A stretch of 64,000 nucleotides of DNA from CAZWEZ01 sp964632795 (GTDB lineage Bacteria > Pseudomonadota > Alphaproteobacteria > Rhodospirillales > 2-02-FULL-58-16), in contig CAZWEZ010000003.1 of assembly GCA_964632795.1 (NCBI GenBank), positions 1 to 64,000 of the forward strand. Reading direction: 5' to 3'. This document shows positions 9,467 to 17,982 of the stretch, in pieces. Made by a program: the position numbers and the translations under genes. Below the pieces are notes generated by a model, which ran no database searches, was not told where the DNA came from, and saw only the letters and a list, made by a program, of their open reading frames with translations. Every line of letters begins with the position of its first letter. The stretch's first letter is position 1.

Positions 9467-10078
9467 GACGCCCTCTACCTGCCTTTTCTCCACTCCCCCG
9501 GCGGCACGAACTCGCCCTGCCACGTCACGACCCCCGGCCATCTCCGAACGACGGCGAGGGGGTGTTTCCCTAAGCCTCGACCCGCTTGAACAGCTTCATA
9601 TCGATCCAGGTGTCCGGTTCCGCTGCACGATTTGTGCCAGCGGAAATAACCCTGTTATTTGGGCTGAATGGGGGATCGGGTGAGGGTGGATTCCGAGATT
9701 TCGGAATCTCCGTGGGGCTGTGATCCGGCGTTTCGGAAACCGGTTGGGGAAGAGGCCCCGGGGTCGGTCCGGAGGCGGCTATAGGCGTCTTGGATCACAT
9801 GGTAATGCTCACTCGGCGTAGCTCCGGATGGCGATGATTGCTCAATCAAGCGGCGAGGTCAAACAGGCCTGCCCCCACGAACGATACCATTTTTTAATTA
9901 GACCGAGTACCTCTGGGAAGGCCGAATGTCGCCTCTTGGCAACCGGGCATTTCCCCTTCAAATGACCGCTGTCGGACTCACAGCGGACCCGTGTTGAGGC
10001 TGACGATTTCGGTGACTGTTAACGCGAAGCTACCATTTGTCCACGACACAGCCGCTGCACGGTGCTACAATAACAACC
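9467..10078. other. Intergenic region with an IS3-type terminus remnant
   Basis: No convincing gene. At 9869-9917 the sequence GGCCTGCCCCCACGAACG and the following bases match the end of the IS3-type remnant at 28417 onward, so a solo insertion-sequence end sits here. The rest shows no recognised protein similarity. The last 80 bases probably contain the promoter of the Rid gene, but no clear consensus was seen. Confidence 0.55.
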
Positions 10079-10504
10079 ATGGCTATCGTTGATCCTAACC
10101 GCCAGCGAATAACATCGCCGACGATCGGCGACCGGTATCATCCCGATTTCTGTTCTGACGGCTGGTCGGCTCGCGGTGAAATGTATGTTGGCGGGCAGAT
10201 CCCGATTGCGGCCGATGATACGGTTTTGGCGCCGGGTGATGTCGAGGGGCAGGCAAGTTTTGTCTTTGACCGTCTGCGCAGTGTGTTGCGGGAAGGCGGC
10301 GCAGATCTCGACGATCTCGTGAAGCATAACCTCTTCCTCGTCGACGATTCGGGATTGGCCGACGTTGCTGAGAACTTCCACAGAATATCGCAAGTATGGA
10401 GCGAAATGGCGCCGGACGCTTGCCCCGCGATGACGCCCATGCGCGTACACGAACTGCCGGTGACCGGAGCCCTGGTCCAGACCGATGGAATCGCGCTGAA
10501 GTGA
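10079..10504 (+). CDS. Single-domain Rid (YjgF/YER057c/UK114) family protein
   Basis: A 141-residue Rid-family protein, the usual single-domain length. It has the typical GEMYVGGQIPIA strand, the GDVEGQASFVFDRLRSVLREGGADLDDLVKHNLFL helix-strand unit and a C-terminal beta strand. The arginine that binds the substrate carboxylate in RidA (Arg105 in E. coli, in the PARS-like segment) is replaced in a segment reading PAMTPMRV. It should therefore not be assumed to be a RidA-type imine deaminase. The ATG at 10079 is preferred over an upstream TTG at 10037. A deacetylase gene follows 43 bases later, suggesting a two-gene unit. Confidence 0.88.
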   Translation: MAIVDPNRQRITSPTIGDRYHPDFCSDGWSARGEMYVGGQIPIAADDTVLAPGDVEGQASFVFDRLRSVLREGGADLDDLVKHNLFLVDDSGLADVAENFHRISQVWSEMAPDACPAMTPMRVHELPVTGALVQTDGIALK

Positions 10505-10547
10505 ATCCGCATCGACCAAACAGATCAAGCAAAGGGAGGAAGCATAA

Positions 10548-11450
10548 ATGATCAGCAACCCTGTGCCCTGGCCCGATGGCGCGAAATGCGCGTGTGCCAT
10601 TACCTTTGACATCGACACCGATAGCATTCTGCATCTCGAACATGGCGATCGCGCGCCGACAATGCTGTCGACCATGTCGTGGCTGAAATATGACGAGGTC
10701 GCGGTTCCGCGGATTCTAGAGATGTACCGGCGCTACGAGATAAAGCAGACATTCTTCTATCCGGCGTGGTGCATGGAACGCTATCCGGCTTTGGTCGACA
10801 TGATTCTCAAGGATGGCCATGAGATCGCGGCACATGGCTACCTTCACGAGAATCCGAACCAACAGAGCAAAGAGAAAGAACTCTATTGGTTTGAACGGCA
10901 AATAGAGACCATTCGCAAAATGACCGGACAGAAACCTCGCGGATGGCGCGCGCCGCTCTACAATTTCTCAATATACTCGCTCGACAACCTGATCGATCAG
11001 GGGGTGATCTACGACGCCAGTCTGATGGGCGACGATATTCCCTACGTTTTGCGAACGTCATCGGGCCAGGTCATCGAGCTGCCGAGCCATTGGGGAATGG
11101 ACGACTGGCCGCACTACACCCACTCAATCGATATGAACTACATGATGCCAATCAAGGCGCCCAACGAGGCAATGAATGTCTTTATGTCGGAATTCGAGGC
11201 CATGTACGAATATGGCGGTCTCTGGGTGACGACCTGGCACCCATTTGTCTCCGGCCGGCTGGCGCGATGCGCCCGGATCGCAAAGATGATCGAGGAGATG
11301 CAGAACCGTGGCGGCGTCTGGTTCGCGACCCTGGAAGAGATCGCCAAACACGTTCAAAAATGCATCGACGACGGCTCCTGGACACCCCGGATCGACGACC
11401 TTCCGTACTATAAAGAACGGATTCCGGAATTGCCGGAAGCAGCCGAATAA
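10548..11450 (+). CDS. NodB-type polysaccharide deacetylase family hydrolase (cyclic imide hydrolase/PuuE-like)
   Basis: A 300-residue member of the carbohydrate-esterase-4 fold without a signal peptide. Metal-site residues are visible: the TFDID pair (Asp21, Asp23) and the H-x3-H motif at His96 and His100 in AAHGYLHE, followed by RGWRAPLYN. Cytoplasmic proteins of this size in the family include cyclic imide hydrolases, allantoinase PuuE and HpPgdA-like enzymes. Absence of a leader and the Rid, DUF1989 and amidohydrolase neighbours favour a small cyclic amide or imide as substrate rather than a cell-wall polymer; this is inference. A strong AGGGAGG ribosome site precedes the ATG. Confidence 0.85.
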   Translation: MISNPVPWPDGAKCACAITFDIDTDSILHLEHGDRAPTMLSTMSWLKYDEVAVPRILEMYRRYEIKQTFFYPAWCMERYPALVDMILKDGHEIAAHGYLHENPNQQSKEKELYWFERQIETIRKMTGQKPRGWRAPLYNFSIYSLDNLIDQGVIYDASLMGDDIPYVLRTSSGQVIELPSHWGMDDWPHYTHSIDMNYMMPIKAPNEAMNVFMSEFEAMYEYGGLWVTTWHPFVSGRLARCARIAKMIEEMQNRGGVWFATLEEIAKHVQKCIDDGSWTPRIDDLPYYKERIPELPEAAE

Positions 11451-11610
11451 CTGGGAAGCGAGCTCGTCACCCAGCCGCGCGGCCGCGCCTACGGCCTGCT
11501 CAGCGTCCTTCTCTTGCCCGGCGATACCCTGCCCGGGCCGCCTGCCATGGCCGTATCTTCGCCATCCCGATGCTCTTGCTTGCCATCCAGGCCGTGCTCG
11601 TCGTTGCCTT

Positions 11611-11774
11611 CGCGCGGGTGCCCGACATGGATTCTACGAAGGTCGAAAATGGCCTAGTGTCCTGGATCCTAAATGCCACGAACTTAGGATCCAGGGCACT
11701 AGTGAACCGGCAGACAGAACGGGGCTATTTCGTCGGCCGTTCGCTTCGCCCAATCCATGTCGGGCACCCGCGCG
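11611..11774. repeat. 23-bp perfect inverted repeat flanking a palindrome, with a duplicated gene tail
   Basis: Bases 11611-11633 and 11752-11774 are perfect 23-base inverted copies. The right copy is coding sequence for the ARVPDMD segment near the C-terminus of the amidohydrolase on the minus strand. The left copy encodes the same residues on the plus strand and continues with divergent sequence. The 45-bp palindrome 11656-11700 lies near the centre, so the locus looks like an inverted duplication of the gene tail around the element. Confidence 0.75.
11656..11700. repeat. 45-bp palindromic element related to the 57.8-58.1 kb inverted-repeat element
   Basis: Arms AGTGTCCTGGATCCTAA and TTAGGATCCAGGGCACT pair with one mismatch around an 11-base loop ATGCCACGAAC. 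The centre (TCCTAA, ATGCCACGA, TTAGGA) is the same as in the terminal repeats of the larger element at 57816-58081. The flanks read CTAG on both sides. The TAG that terminates the neighbouring amidohydrolase is formed at the element edge. Confidence 0.8.
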
Positions 11775-13141
11775 AGGGCGCGTTCCTGCCCGGCTTGCAA
11801 ACGGTCCAGGGCGTCGTTCTGATCGATCGTCTGGACCTCGCCGTCCTTGACCATCAGCTCGCCGCCGACATAGACATCGCGGATCGCGGCGGCGACGCCG
11901 GAATAGACCAGGGTCTTCAGCGGATCGCGCAGCGGCCGCATCGATGGATGGGCGAGATCGACGAGCACGATATCCGCCGTCGCGCCGGCCGAGAGGCGGC
12001 CGAGATCGTCCCGGTTGAGCGCTTTGGCCGCGCCCAGAGTCGCAATCTCGAAGACATCCTGGGTCTTGAGCAGGTCGACGTGGCCGGCGGCGACCTTCGA
12101 GATCAAGCCCGCGATCCGCATCTCCTCGATCATGTCGTGGGGATAGCAATCGGTGCCGAGCGCCATGTTGATCCCGGCCGCGCGATAGCCGCCGAGGCTG
12201 CGCATCATGTCGCCCCACTGCGCGAAGGCGCGGGCGCAGTGCACCACCGTCGCGCCGGAGCGGGCTAACCGCTCGAGGTCCTGCTTCTCGTGGTGGTTCA
12301 CCCACGGGTGCTGATCGATATTTATCACATGACCAAGGAGCACGTTCGAACCCAGCACGCCGATGTCGTCGAGCCATTCGATCGGCGTCTTGCCGGTGCG
12401 GCGGACCATCTCACGGAACTCCATGACCGACTGGGCGGCATGGGTATGCAACGGAATGCCGCGGGTTTCGGCAGCTTCCTTGCACTTCAAGAACAGCTCT
12501 TCGGTACAGGTATCGGCCTGCGCGGCACCGACCATGCCATGCAACCGCCCGCTCGGGTGCCGCTCCGCTTCGTCAATCACCTCCAGCGCCTTGTCGAGAT
12601 TGGCGAGGCCCTCGCTTTCGTGCCAGGTATAGGCGAGCGTCTTGCCGTCCGGCGTGTGCCAGTGTCCGGACTGTATCATCGGACAGGCATAGGTGCGGAT
12701 CCCGATCTCGGCGAGGCAGTCGATCCAACCTGGGAACGGCAGGCCCGAGCAGTAGAGCTCGGCCATGGTGGTACAGCCGCTCTTCAGCAGGTCGCAGGCC
12801 GAGGCCTGGGTCGCGGCGATGGCCGAATCGTCGTCTTCCTGGAGGAGCCAAGTGTATTCGAGGAGCTGCGTCATCCACATATGCTTGCTGGCGAGGTCCT
12901 CGAAGAAACCTTTGCCGTGCATTTCCATATAGGCGTGGAGGTGCAGGTCGAGGAGGCCTGGCAGGACGAGTCGGTCGCGGCCGTCGATCGTGTCGGTCGC
13001 GCCACCCTCGTAGTCTTTGCCGACAAACGTTATCTTACTGCCGGTGAACGCCACGTCGGCCCCTTTGAGGTAAGTGTGACCGCCGCTCGTCGCGTCGTAA
13101 GCCACGACCCAATCGGCGTTCTTGATAACCGTCGTGTTCAT
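11699..13141 (-). CDS. Amidohydrolase-superfamily deaminase/chlorohydrolase-type enzyme (ATZ/TRZ, SsnA-like)
   Basis: A 480-residue metal-dependent hydrolase of the cytosine deaminase/atrazine chlorohydrolase group. Metal ligands are visible as the HLH pair (His67, His69 in DLHLHAY), a second His in HTHAAQS, a third in GHVINID, and the catalytic Asp in LGTDCYPHDM. These are typical for deamination or hydrolysis of a ring C-N bond, for example in guanine-like or triazine-like substrates. The C-terminus continues to residues PVH and ends at a TAG made by the edge of a palindromic repeat, so the native tail may have been altered. Upstream lies an IS256-type fragment that ends at its start codon. 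The substrate is not predictable. Confidence 0.88.
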   Translation of the reverse strand: MNTTVIKNADWVVAYDATSGGHTYLKGADVAFTGSKITFVGKDYEGGATDTIDGRDRLVLPGLLDLHLHAYMEMHGKGFFEDLASKHMWMTQLLEYTWLLQEDDDSAIAATQASACDLLKSGCTTMAELYCSGLPFPGWIDCLAEIGIRTYACPMIQSGHWHTPDGKTLAYTWHESEGLANLDKALEVIDEAERHPSGRLHGMVGAAQADTCTEELFLKCKEAAETRGIPLHTHAAQSVMEFREMVRRTGKTPIEWLDDIGVLGSNVLLGHVINIDQHPWVNHHEKQDLERLARSGATVVHCARAFAQWGDMMRSLGGYRAAGINMALGTDCYPHDMIEEMRIAGLISKVAAGHVDLLKTQDVFEIATLGAAKALNRDDLGRLSAGATADIVLVDLAHPSMRPLRDPLKTLVYSGVAAAIRDVYVGGELMVKDGEVQTIDQNDALDRLQAGQERALARVPDMDWAKRTADEIAPFCLPVH

Positions 13142-13398
13142 CGCATGCCCTCCTCGTCACGCCGCTCCGCGTGCGCGGCACCGCAAGCTCGATCTTGCCG
13201 AGCTCCGTCATCGGCCACCGGGGGGGAGGCTCCGTTTCGCCGGTCGGCCGCCCCCGCCATCCGCCCTTCCAGAACATCCTTCAAAGCTTGGGCGCCGGCC
13301 CGCCGGTAATCCTCGCCCCATTCTATCCCTTGCGCTTCCATCCTCTTCATCATCCGAAACGCAGCCAGTAAACTCCTGATCGTCGCAGATCGCGGCAT
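13142..13398 (-). mobile_element. IS256-type transposase N-terminal remnant, frameshifted
   Basis: An ATG at 13398 with an AGGAG site opens a frame with IEWGEDYRRAGAQALKDVLEG, a mutator/IS256-type N-terminus. The expected continuation TELGKIELAVPRTRS appears in another frame, so a frameshift is present. The remnant stops at the start of the amidohydrolase gene. Its upstream leader sequence may be the only promoter region left for that gene. Confidence 0.65.
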
Positions 13399-14131
13399 TG
13401 GGGGTGCTCCTTTGTGGACTTCGGCAATCCACGGAGTACCCCCTCTTCCCTTTCTGACACAAACACTCGTCCATCACCGCATAATCCACAATTTGGCTTT
13501 GTGGGGCCCGGCCATGCTATTTTGAATTTTGAATGAGGGTCAAGTTGCTTGGGAAATGTCGGCCTACCTCGGCCTCGACGGCGCCCCCACCCCGTTCCGG
13601 CGGAGTGACCGGGCGACTCGTCACTACCGGTAAAATACGGTAACTGCGGAAAAATACCGGTTAACTAAAGAAACTTTGAATACCCATAAAGACATACTTC
13701 TGAGTTACTTATGGGGGGTATTTTGCCTGAGATATTGACATTGAATTGTATTCAACATATTTTTTTAACCATACGGGGAGTTGGTTCTTGGCGTGAATCG
13801 GGGCGACGCGGATCTCCGGCCTGAGACGAGAACGAACACAGAGGCTGATAATCCGTGCCGGATCGCACCAATCGCAGAGGGGCGCGGGCCCGGGTGATGC
13901 ACCGTTCGTCCGAGGCCGGCGCAAAGCCTGTCACCGAGGCTCTTCCACAGCAGGACCGAGGCCTGGAAAGCTCTGCCGGAGAGCACTTTGCCGATCGCTC
14001 CGTAGGGTCGTGCGCCGATCGACCAGCACGATCGGGAAGAACGCGTAAGCGGTAACGGCGGCTCCGAGGCGTCTCCGAGGTTTACCGCGCTTGGTTGGAT
14101 GAGTCCCTTTTGATTGGGGGGGCGCGCCATT
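13399..14131. other. Long intergenic leader before the dipeptide-type transporter operon
   Basis: More than 700 bases without a recognisable gene. The left 100 bases are leader of the IS256 remnant. The segment 13640-13770 is strikingly A+T-rich for this window and holds the promoter described separately. Several frames exist (for example minus 13765-14220) but show no domain similarity and are treated as noise. The distance from the promoter to the first ATG is about 365 bases, leaving room for a leader RNA. Confidence 0.5.
13735..13763 (+). promoter_or_regulatory. Sigma70-like promoter with an internal operator palindrome
   Basis: TTGACA (13735-13740), a 17-base spacer and TATTTT (13758-13763) form a near-consensus promoter. 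The spacer begins with the inverted repeat TTGAAT-TGT-ATTCAA (13741-13755), placed where a bound repressor would block polymerase. It faces the ABC transporter operon that starts at 14132. Confidence 0.6.
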
Positions 14132-15178
14132 ATGACAGAGGTCAGTGTTGAGTCGACACGGCGGAACGGGCAAAAGAGCGAGCCGTCCGACGACACTGTC
14201 CTGTCGGTCAAGAACCTCAAGACCTATTTCGACACCCCCGCCGGGGTCGTCAAGGCGGTCGACGACGTCAGCTTCGACCTGCGTCGAACCGACATCCTGG
14301 CGATCGTCGGAGAGTCGGGATCGGGCAAGAGCGTCACTGCCCAATCGATCATGAAGCTCATCGCCGTCCCGCCGGGTCGCTATGCCGGTGGCCGGATCGA
14401 TTTGGACGGCCTCGATCTGTTGTCGTTGAACGAGAAGGCGCTCGAGAGGGTCCGTGGCGAACGGATTTCGATTATCTTTCAAAACCCGCGCGCGGCGCTG
14501 AATCCGTCCTTTACCGTCGCTGCGCAGTTGATCGAAACGCTGCGTCATCATGATCGCAGCCTGTCGAAGGGCGAGGCGGCGAAGCGCGCGGTGGCTCTGC
14601 TTCGCGCCGTCGATTTCCCCGACCCCCAGCGGGTCGCCGCCAGCTACCCGCACCAAATGAGCGGCGGCATGTGCCAGCGCGTCGGCTTCGCCCTCAGCAT
14701 GGCATGCGAGCCGGAAATCCTTATCGCCGACGAGCCGACGACGGCGCTCGACGTGCTGGTCCAGGCGACGATCCTGCTGCTTCTCAAGCGGGCCCATGTC
14801 GAGCGCGGCCTGCCGATCATTCTGATCACCCACGACTTCGGCGTCGTCCGCGTGCTGGCGATGTGGGTCATCGTGATGTACGCCGGCAAGATCCAGGAAT
14901 CCGGTCCCGCCGAGACCGTCCTGTCGGATCCCCAGCATCCCTATACCAAGGCGCTCATCTACTCCGTTCCCAAGCCCGACGAGCCAGCTCGGCGCCTCTA
15001 TCAGATAAAGGGCCAGCCGCCGGATCTGTCACGCCTACCGTCGGGCTGCAGTTTCGCCGATCGGTGCGAGTTCGTCATGGCGAAATGCCGGACCACGGCT
15101 CCCGAGCTTCATCGTTCGCCGACGGGCTCGACCGTGCGCTGCCATCTGTTCGACGACGCGTCTGAGGGACCGCCATGA
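14132..15178 (+). CDS. Dipeptide/oligopeptide-type ABC transporter ATP-binding protein (DppD-like)
   Basis: A 348-residue ATPase of the peptide/nickel importer group. It has Walker A GESGSGKS, a Q-loop in FQNPRAALNP, a signature motif reading SGGMCQR (Cys where Arg or Lys is usual), Walker B ILIADEPTTALD and the switch His in ITHD. A C-terminal extension with the SGCSFADRCEF cysteine pattern (oligopeptide/dipeptide transporter C-terminal domain) distinguishes DppD/OppD from other ATPases. The ATG at 14132 follows a G-rich stretch. Its stop overlaps the start of the second ATPase by four bases. Gene order is ATPase, ATPase, binding protein, permease, permease. Confidence 0.92.
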   Translation: MTEVSVESTRRNGQKSEPSDDTVLSVKNLKTYFDTPAGVVKAVDDVSFDLRRTDILAIVGESGSGKSVTAQSIMKLIAVPPGRYAGGRIDLDGLDLLSLNEKALERVRGERISIIFQNPRAALNPSFTVAAQLIETLRHHDRSLSKGEAAKRAVALLRAVDFPDPQRVAASYPHQMSGGMCQRVGFALSMACEPEILIADEPTTALDVLVQATILLLLKRAHVERGLPIILITHDFGVVRVLAMWVIVMYAGKIQESGPAETVLSDPQHPYTKALIYSVPKPDEPARRLYQIKGQPPDLSRLPSGCSFADRCEFVMAKCRTTAPELHRSPTGSTVRCHLFDDASEGPP

Positions 15179-16248
15179 CGCGGTCGCTGCTCGAAATCCG
15201 CGGTCTCAGCAAGTCGTTTCCGATTCGCGAGGGGACCTTTGTGCGTCGAAAGATCGGCGACGTCGTCGCCATAGATGATGTCGCCTTCGATGTCTTCGAA
15301 GGCGAGACTCTCGGCTGCGTCGGCGGGTCCGGGTCCGGCAAATCGACGCTCGGACGCCTCATCCTCAACCTGATACCGGCGGATCGCGGGTCGGTGCGGC
15401 TCGATGGCGTCGACCTGGTCGGGCTCTCGGCGACCGAGATGCGGCGCTACCGGCGGGGCCTTCAGATCGTCTTTCAGGACCCGCTGCATTCGCTCAATCC
15501 ACGGCGCACGGTGGCCGAGAGCGTCATCCGTCCGCTGCTCAATTTCGATGTCCCGCGCGAGGAGGCCAAGGCGCGGGTCGACGAGCTGCTCGACATGGTC
15601 GGTCTCAACCCCGCCCACGCCAACCGCTATCCCCACGAGTTCAGCGGCGGCCAGTGCCAGCGAATCGGCATCGCCCGGGCGCTGGCGCTGAAACCGCGTT
15701 TCCTGTTCCTCGATGAACCGGTCTCGGCGCTCGACGTGTCGATCAAGGCTCAAATCCTCAACCTGTTAAAGGACCTTCAGGAGGCTTTGAATCTGACCTA
15801 CCTGTTCGTCGCCCACGACCTCAAGATCGTGAAGCACTTCTCGGACCGGATCATCGTTCTCTACCACGGCCGGATCATCGAGATCGGCGGCAGCGACGAG
15901 GTCTATCACGAGCCGAAGCATCCCTACACGCAATCGCTCCTCGACTCGGTCCTCAACCTCGACGGCGGCGATGCCTGGGAACGGGCCGCGAAACGAACCG
16001 GCGTGCTCGCCGATAACGAAGATCGCTACAGCGCCTTGCGCGCCGCAGCCGATGCGCGGACCGGCTGCATCTATGCCGGCACCTGCAGCGAGCGGTTCGA
16101 ACCATGCGCGTCGATCACGCCCGCGCTGTGCGCAACGAAGCCGGGGCATTGCGTTGCGTGCCACCTTTACGATTCACCCGACAACGCGTCCGCGGATGCT
16201 GATGCCGAGTGGCGCGACGACGAGCGGACATATCAGCACATTGCATAA
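15175..16248 (+). CDS. Dipeptide/oligopeptide-type ABC transporter ATP-binding protein (DppF-like)
   Basis: The second ATPase of the importer, 357 residues. Walker A GGSGSGKS, the Q-loop FQDPLHSLNP, signature SGGQCQR, Walker B FLFLDEPVSALD and the switch-region AHD are intact. The C-terminal region again has the cysteine-containing peptide-transporter tail (TGCIYAGTCSERFEPC). It is translationally coupled to the preceding gene through an ATGA overlap. Together the two ATPases would drive uptake of the ligand bound by the 16265-17911 product. Peptide-type importers also move opines, glutathione, nickel chelates and other small nitrogen compounds, so the ligand cannot be inferred from the ATPases. 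Confidence 0.92.
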   Translation: MTRSLLEIRGLSKSFPIREGTFVRRKIGDVVAIDDVAFDVFEGETLGCVGGSGSGKSTLGRLILNLIPADRGSVRLDGVDLVGLSATEMRRYRRGLQIVFQDPLHSLNPRRTVAESVIRPLLNFDVPREEAKARVDELLDMVGLNPAHANRYPHEFSGGQCQRIGIARALALKPRFLFLDEPVSALDVSIKAQILNLLKDLQEALNLTYLFVAHDLKIVKHFSDRIIVLYHGRIIEIGGSDEVYHEPKHPYTQSLLDSVLNLDGGDAWERAAKRTGVLADNEDRYSALRAAADARTGCIYAGTCSERFEPCASITPALCATKPGHCVACHLYDSPDNASADADAEWRDDERTYQHIA

Positions 16249-16264
16249 TGGGAGGAAGCAGACG

Positions 16265-17911
16265 ATGCAACGATTGAAAGATCTCGCGGGCCCAACCAGC
16301 CGCGATCGGTTGCGGCGCGGCTTGCTGTCCGGGTGTCTGGCCCTGATCGCGGCCTTCGCCGTCCAAGTAATGGCTCTCGATACGACGGCCAAGGCCCAGA
16401 TGAAGACGCTTGTCCTCGCTATCGAGGGCGAGCCGAGCCGGTTGGACCCCCACACCCATGTCCTTTGGCTCACCTATCGAGAGACGTACCTCATCTATGA
16501 GAGCTTCGTCCAACAGGACCTGACCATCAAGGACGTCCCGCGTCCACCGGTGATACCGGCGCTTGCCACGAGCTGGGACGTCTCCGACGACAAGCTCCAC
16601 TACACCTTTCACCTGCGCGAAGGGGTAAAGTTCCATGACGGGACACCGTGGAACGCGGAAGTGGCGAAGTTCAACTTCGACCGTGTGCTCGACAAGGACT
16701 TCGAATATTTCTACCCCCTCGCGAACGGCTTCAACACCTGGTGGCACGGGGATATCGACAACTACGAGGTCGTCGACGAGTACACGTTCCGGGTCAACAT
16801 GAAGCAACCGAACTCCGAATTCATCCGGCGCCTGTCGCAAGGTGGCTTCGGCTCGTCGGGCATGATCAGCCCCGAGGTCGTCAAGAAGTACGGCAACGAG
16901 GAGGCGCACCTTCATGCCGTGGGTACCGGTCCGTTCAAGCTCGTCGAGCGCGTCTTCGGCGAAAAGATCGTTCTGGATCGAAACCCGGATTATTGGGACG
17001 AGAAGCGGATCCCGAAGGTCGATCGGCTGATTATTCGCGGCATTTCCGACGTCGCCACCCGCGAGCTCGCGCTGCTGACCGGGGAGGTCGATATCATTGC
17101 GACGCCGTCGCCCGATTCGGTCGACTATCTCCGGACCCAGGGCATGGTCGTCGACATGGCTCCGATCACGACGATCTACAACCTGTGGGTCAACGTGCGC
17201 ATGAAGCCGCTCGACGACCACCGTGTCCGCAAGGCGCTCTACATGGCCATCGACCGCGAAGGCCTGTGCAAGTACCTACGGCGCGGCCAGTGTTCGCCGG
17301 CCTACAGCATCCTCAACTATGGTGGACCGGGCTACGATCCGAACTACAAGCCGTTCTCCTATGATCCGGCAGGCGCCAAGAAGCTCTTGGCCGAGGCCGG
17401 CTATCCGGACGGCTTCGAGGTCCGCGTCGACTGGACTCCGGGTGGCGCCGGCGACGTCAACACGGTTGCCGACGCCGAGTGGATCCAGCGCGACTGGGCG
17501 CGGATCGGCGTCAAGCTGAACATCGAGCTCTTCGAGATCAGCACGTACATGGATACGATGTCCAAGGGCATGCGCGAGGGCACCGGCTTCATGCAGCTCT
17601 CATGGGGCGAAAGCGCGTTCCACTGGCTCGACGCCGTCATCTCGCCGGCTGCCCTGCCGCCCAACGGGTTCAACGCCGGCTATTACGACAATCCCGTGGT
17701 CGGCGAGCTTCTGGCGAAAGCGCGCGCCGCGCTGACCGAAGACGAGATGGTCAAGCACCTCCGAGAGATTCAACGGATCGTCATCGAGGAGGACACCGCC
17801 TTCATCCCGACCCACAGCCCGTGGGGCGTTTACGCCATGCGGCCCAATGTGAAGGGGTTCGTGCTCGCGCCACAGCACTGGCACGATATGGCGATCGTCG
17901 ACAAGGAGTAA
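16265..17911 (+). CDS. ABC transporter substrate-binding protein, family 5 (DppA-like)
   Basis: A 548-residue periplasmic binding protein of the SBP_bac_5 family. A leader with a hydrophobic stretch (LSGCLALIAAFAVQVMA) precedes the mature part, which starts near AQMKTLVLAIEGEPSRLDPH. Family hallmarks are LREGVKFHDGTPW, GTGPFKLVERV, NPDYWDEKRIPKVD, VRKALYMAIDRE and DPAGAKKLLAEAGYPDGFE. The start at 16265 is fixed by a strong GGGAGGA site; a longer upstream frame overlaps the ATPase and is rejected. A stable hairpin follows the stop codon and may protect this highly expressed part of the message. The ligand is unknown. Confidence 0.92.
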   Translation: MQRLKDLAGPTSRDRLRRGLLSGCLALIAAFAVQVMALDTTAKAQMKTLVLAIEGEPSRLDPHTHVLWLTYRETYLIYESFVQQDLTIKDVPRPPVIPALATSWDVSDDKLHYTFHLREGVKFHDGTPWNAEVAKFNFDRVLDKDFEYFYPLANGFNTWWHGDIDNYEVVDEYTFRVNMKQPNSEFIRRLSQGGFGSSGMISPEVVKKYGNEEAHLHAVGTGPFKLVERVFGEKIVLDRNPDYWDEKRIPKVDRLIIRGISDVATRELALLTGEVDIIATPSPDSVDYLRTQGMVVDMAPITTIYNLWVNVRMKPLDDHRVRKALYMAIDREGLCKYLRRGQCSPAYSILNYGGPGYDPNYKPFSYDPAGAKKLLAEAGYPDGFEVRVDWTPGGAGDVNTVADAEWIQRDWARIGVKLNIELFEISTYMDTMSKGMREGTGFMQLSWGESAFHWLDAVISPAALPPNGFNAGYYDNPVVGELLAKARAALTEDEMVKHLREIQRIVIEEDTAFIPTHSPWGVYAMRPNVKGFVLAPQHWHDMAIVDKE

Positions 17912-17926
17912 CTCTGGGCGCACGAC

Positions 17927-17958
17927 AATCCCGTCGATGGTGATCCATCGACGGGATT
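17927..17958 (+). terminator. Intra-operon stem-loop, 14-bp perfect stem
   Basis: AATCCCGTCGATGG and its exact complement surround the tetraloop TGAT, 15 bases after the binding-protein stop and 24 bases before the permease start. No T run follows (CCCTTTG), so it is more likely an mRNA-stabilising or attenuating hairpin than a full terminator. This fits the usual need for excess binding protein over permease. Confidence 0.7.
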
Positions 17959-17982
17959 CCCTTTGCCATTCTCGAGGTGGTC

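Noticed and set aside
13765..14220. 151-codon minus-strand frame upstream of the transporter operon
   Set aside because: No domain similarity, overlaps the start of the DppD-like gene and lies opposite the promoter leader; treated as chance.
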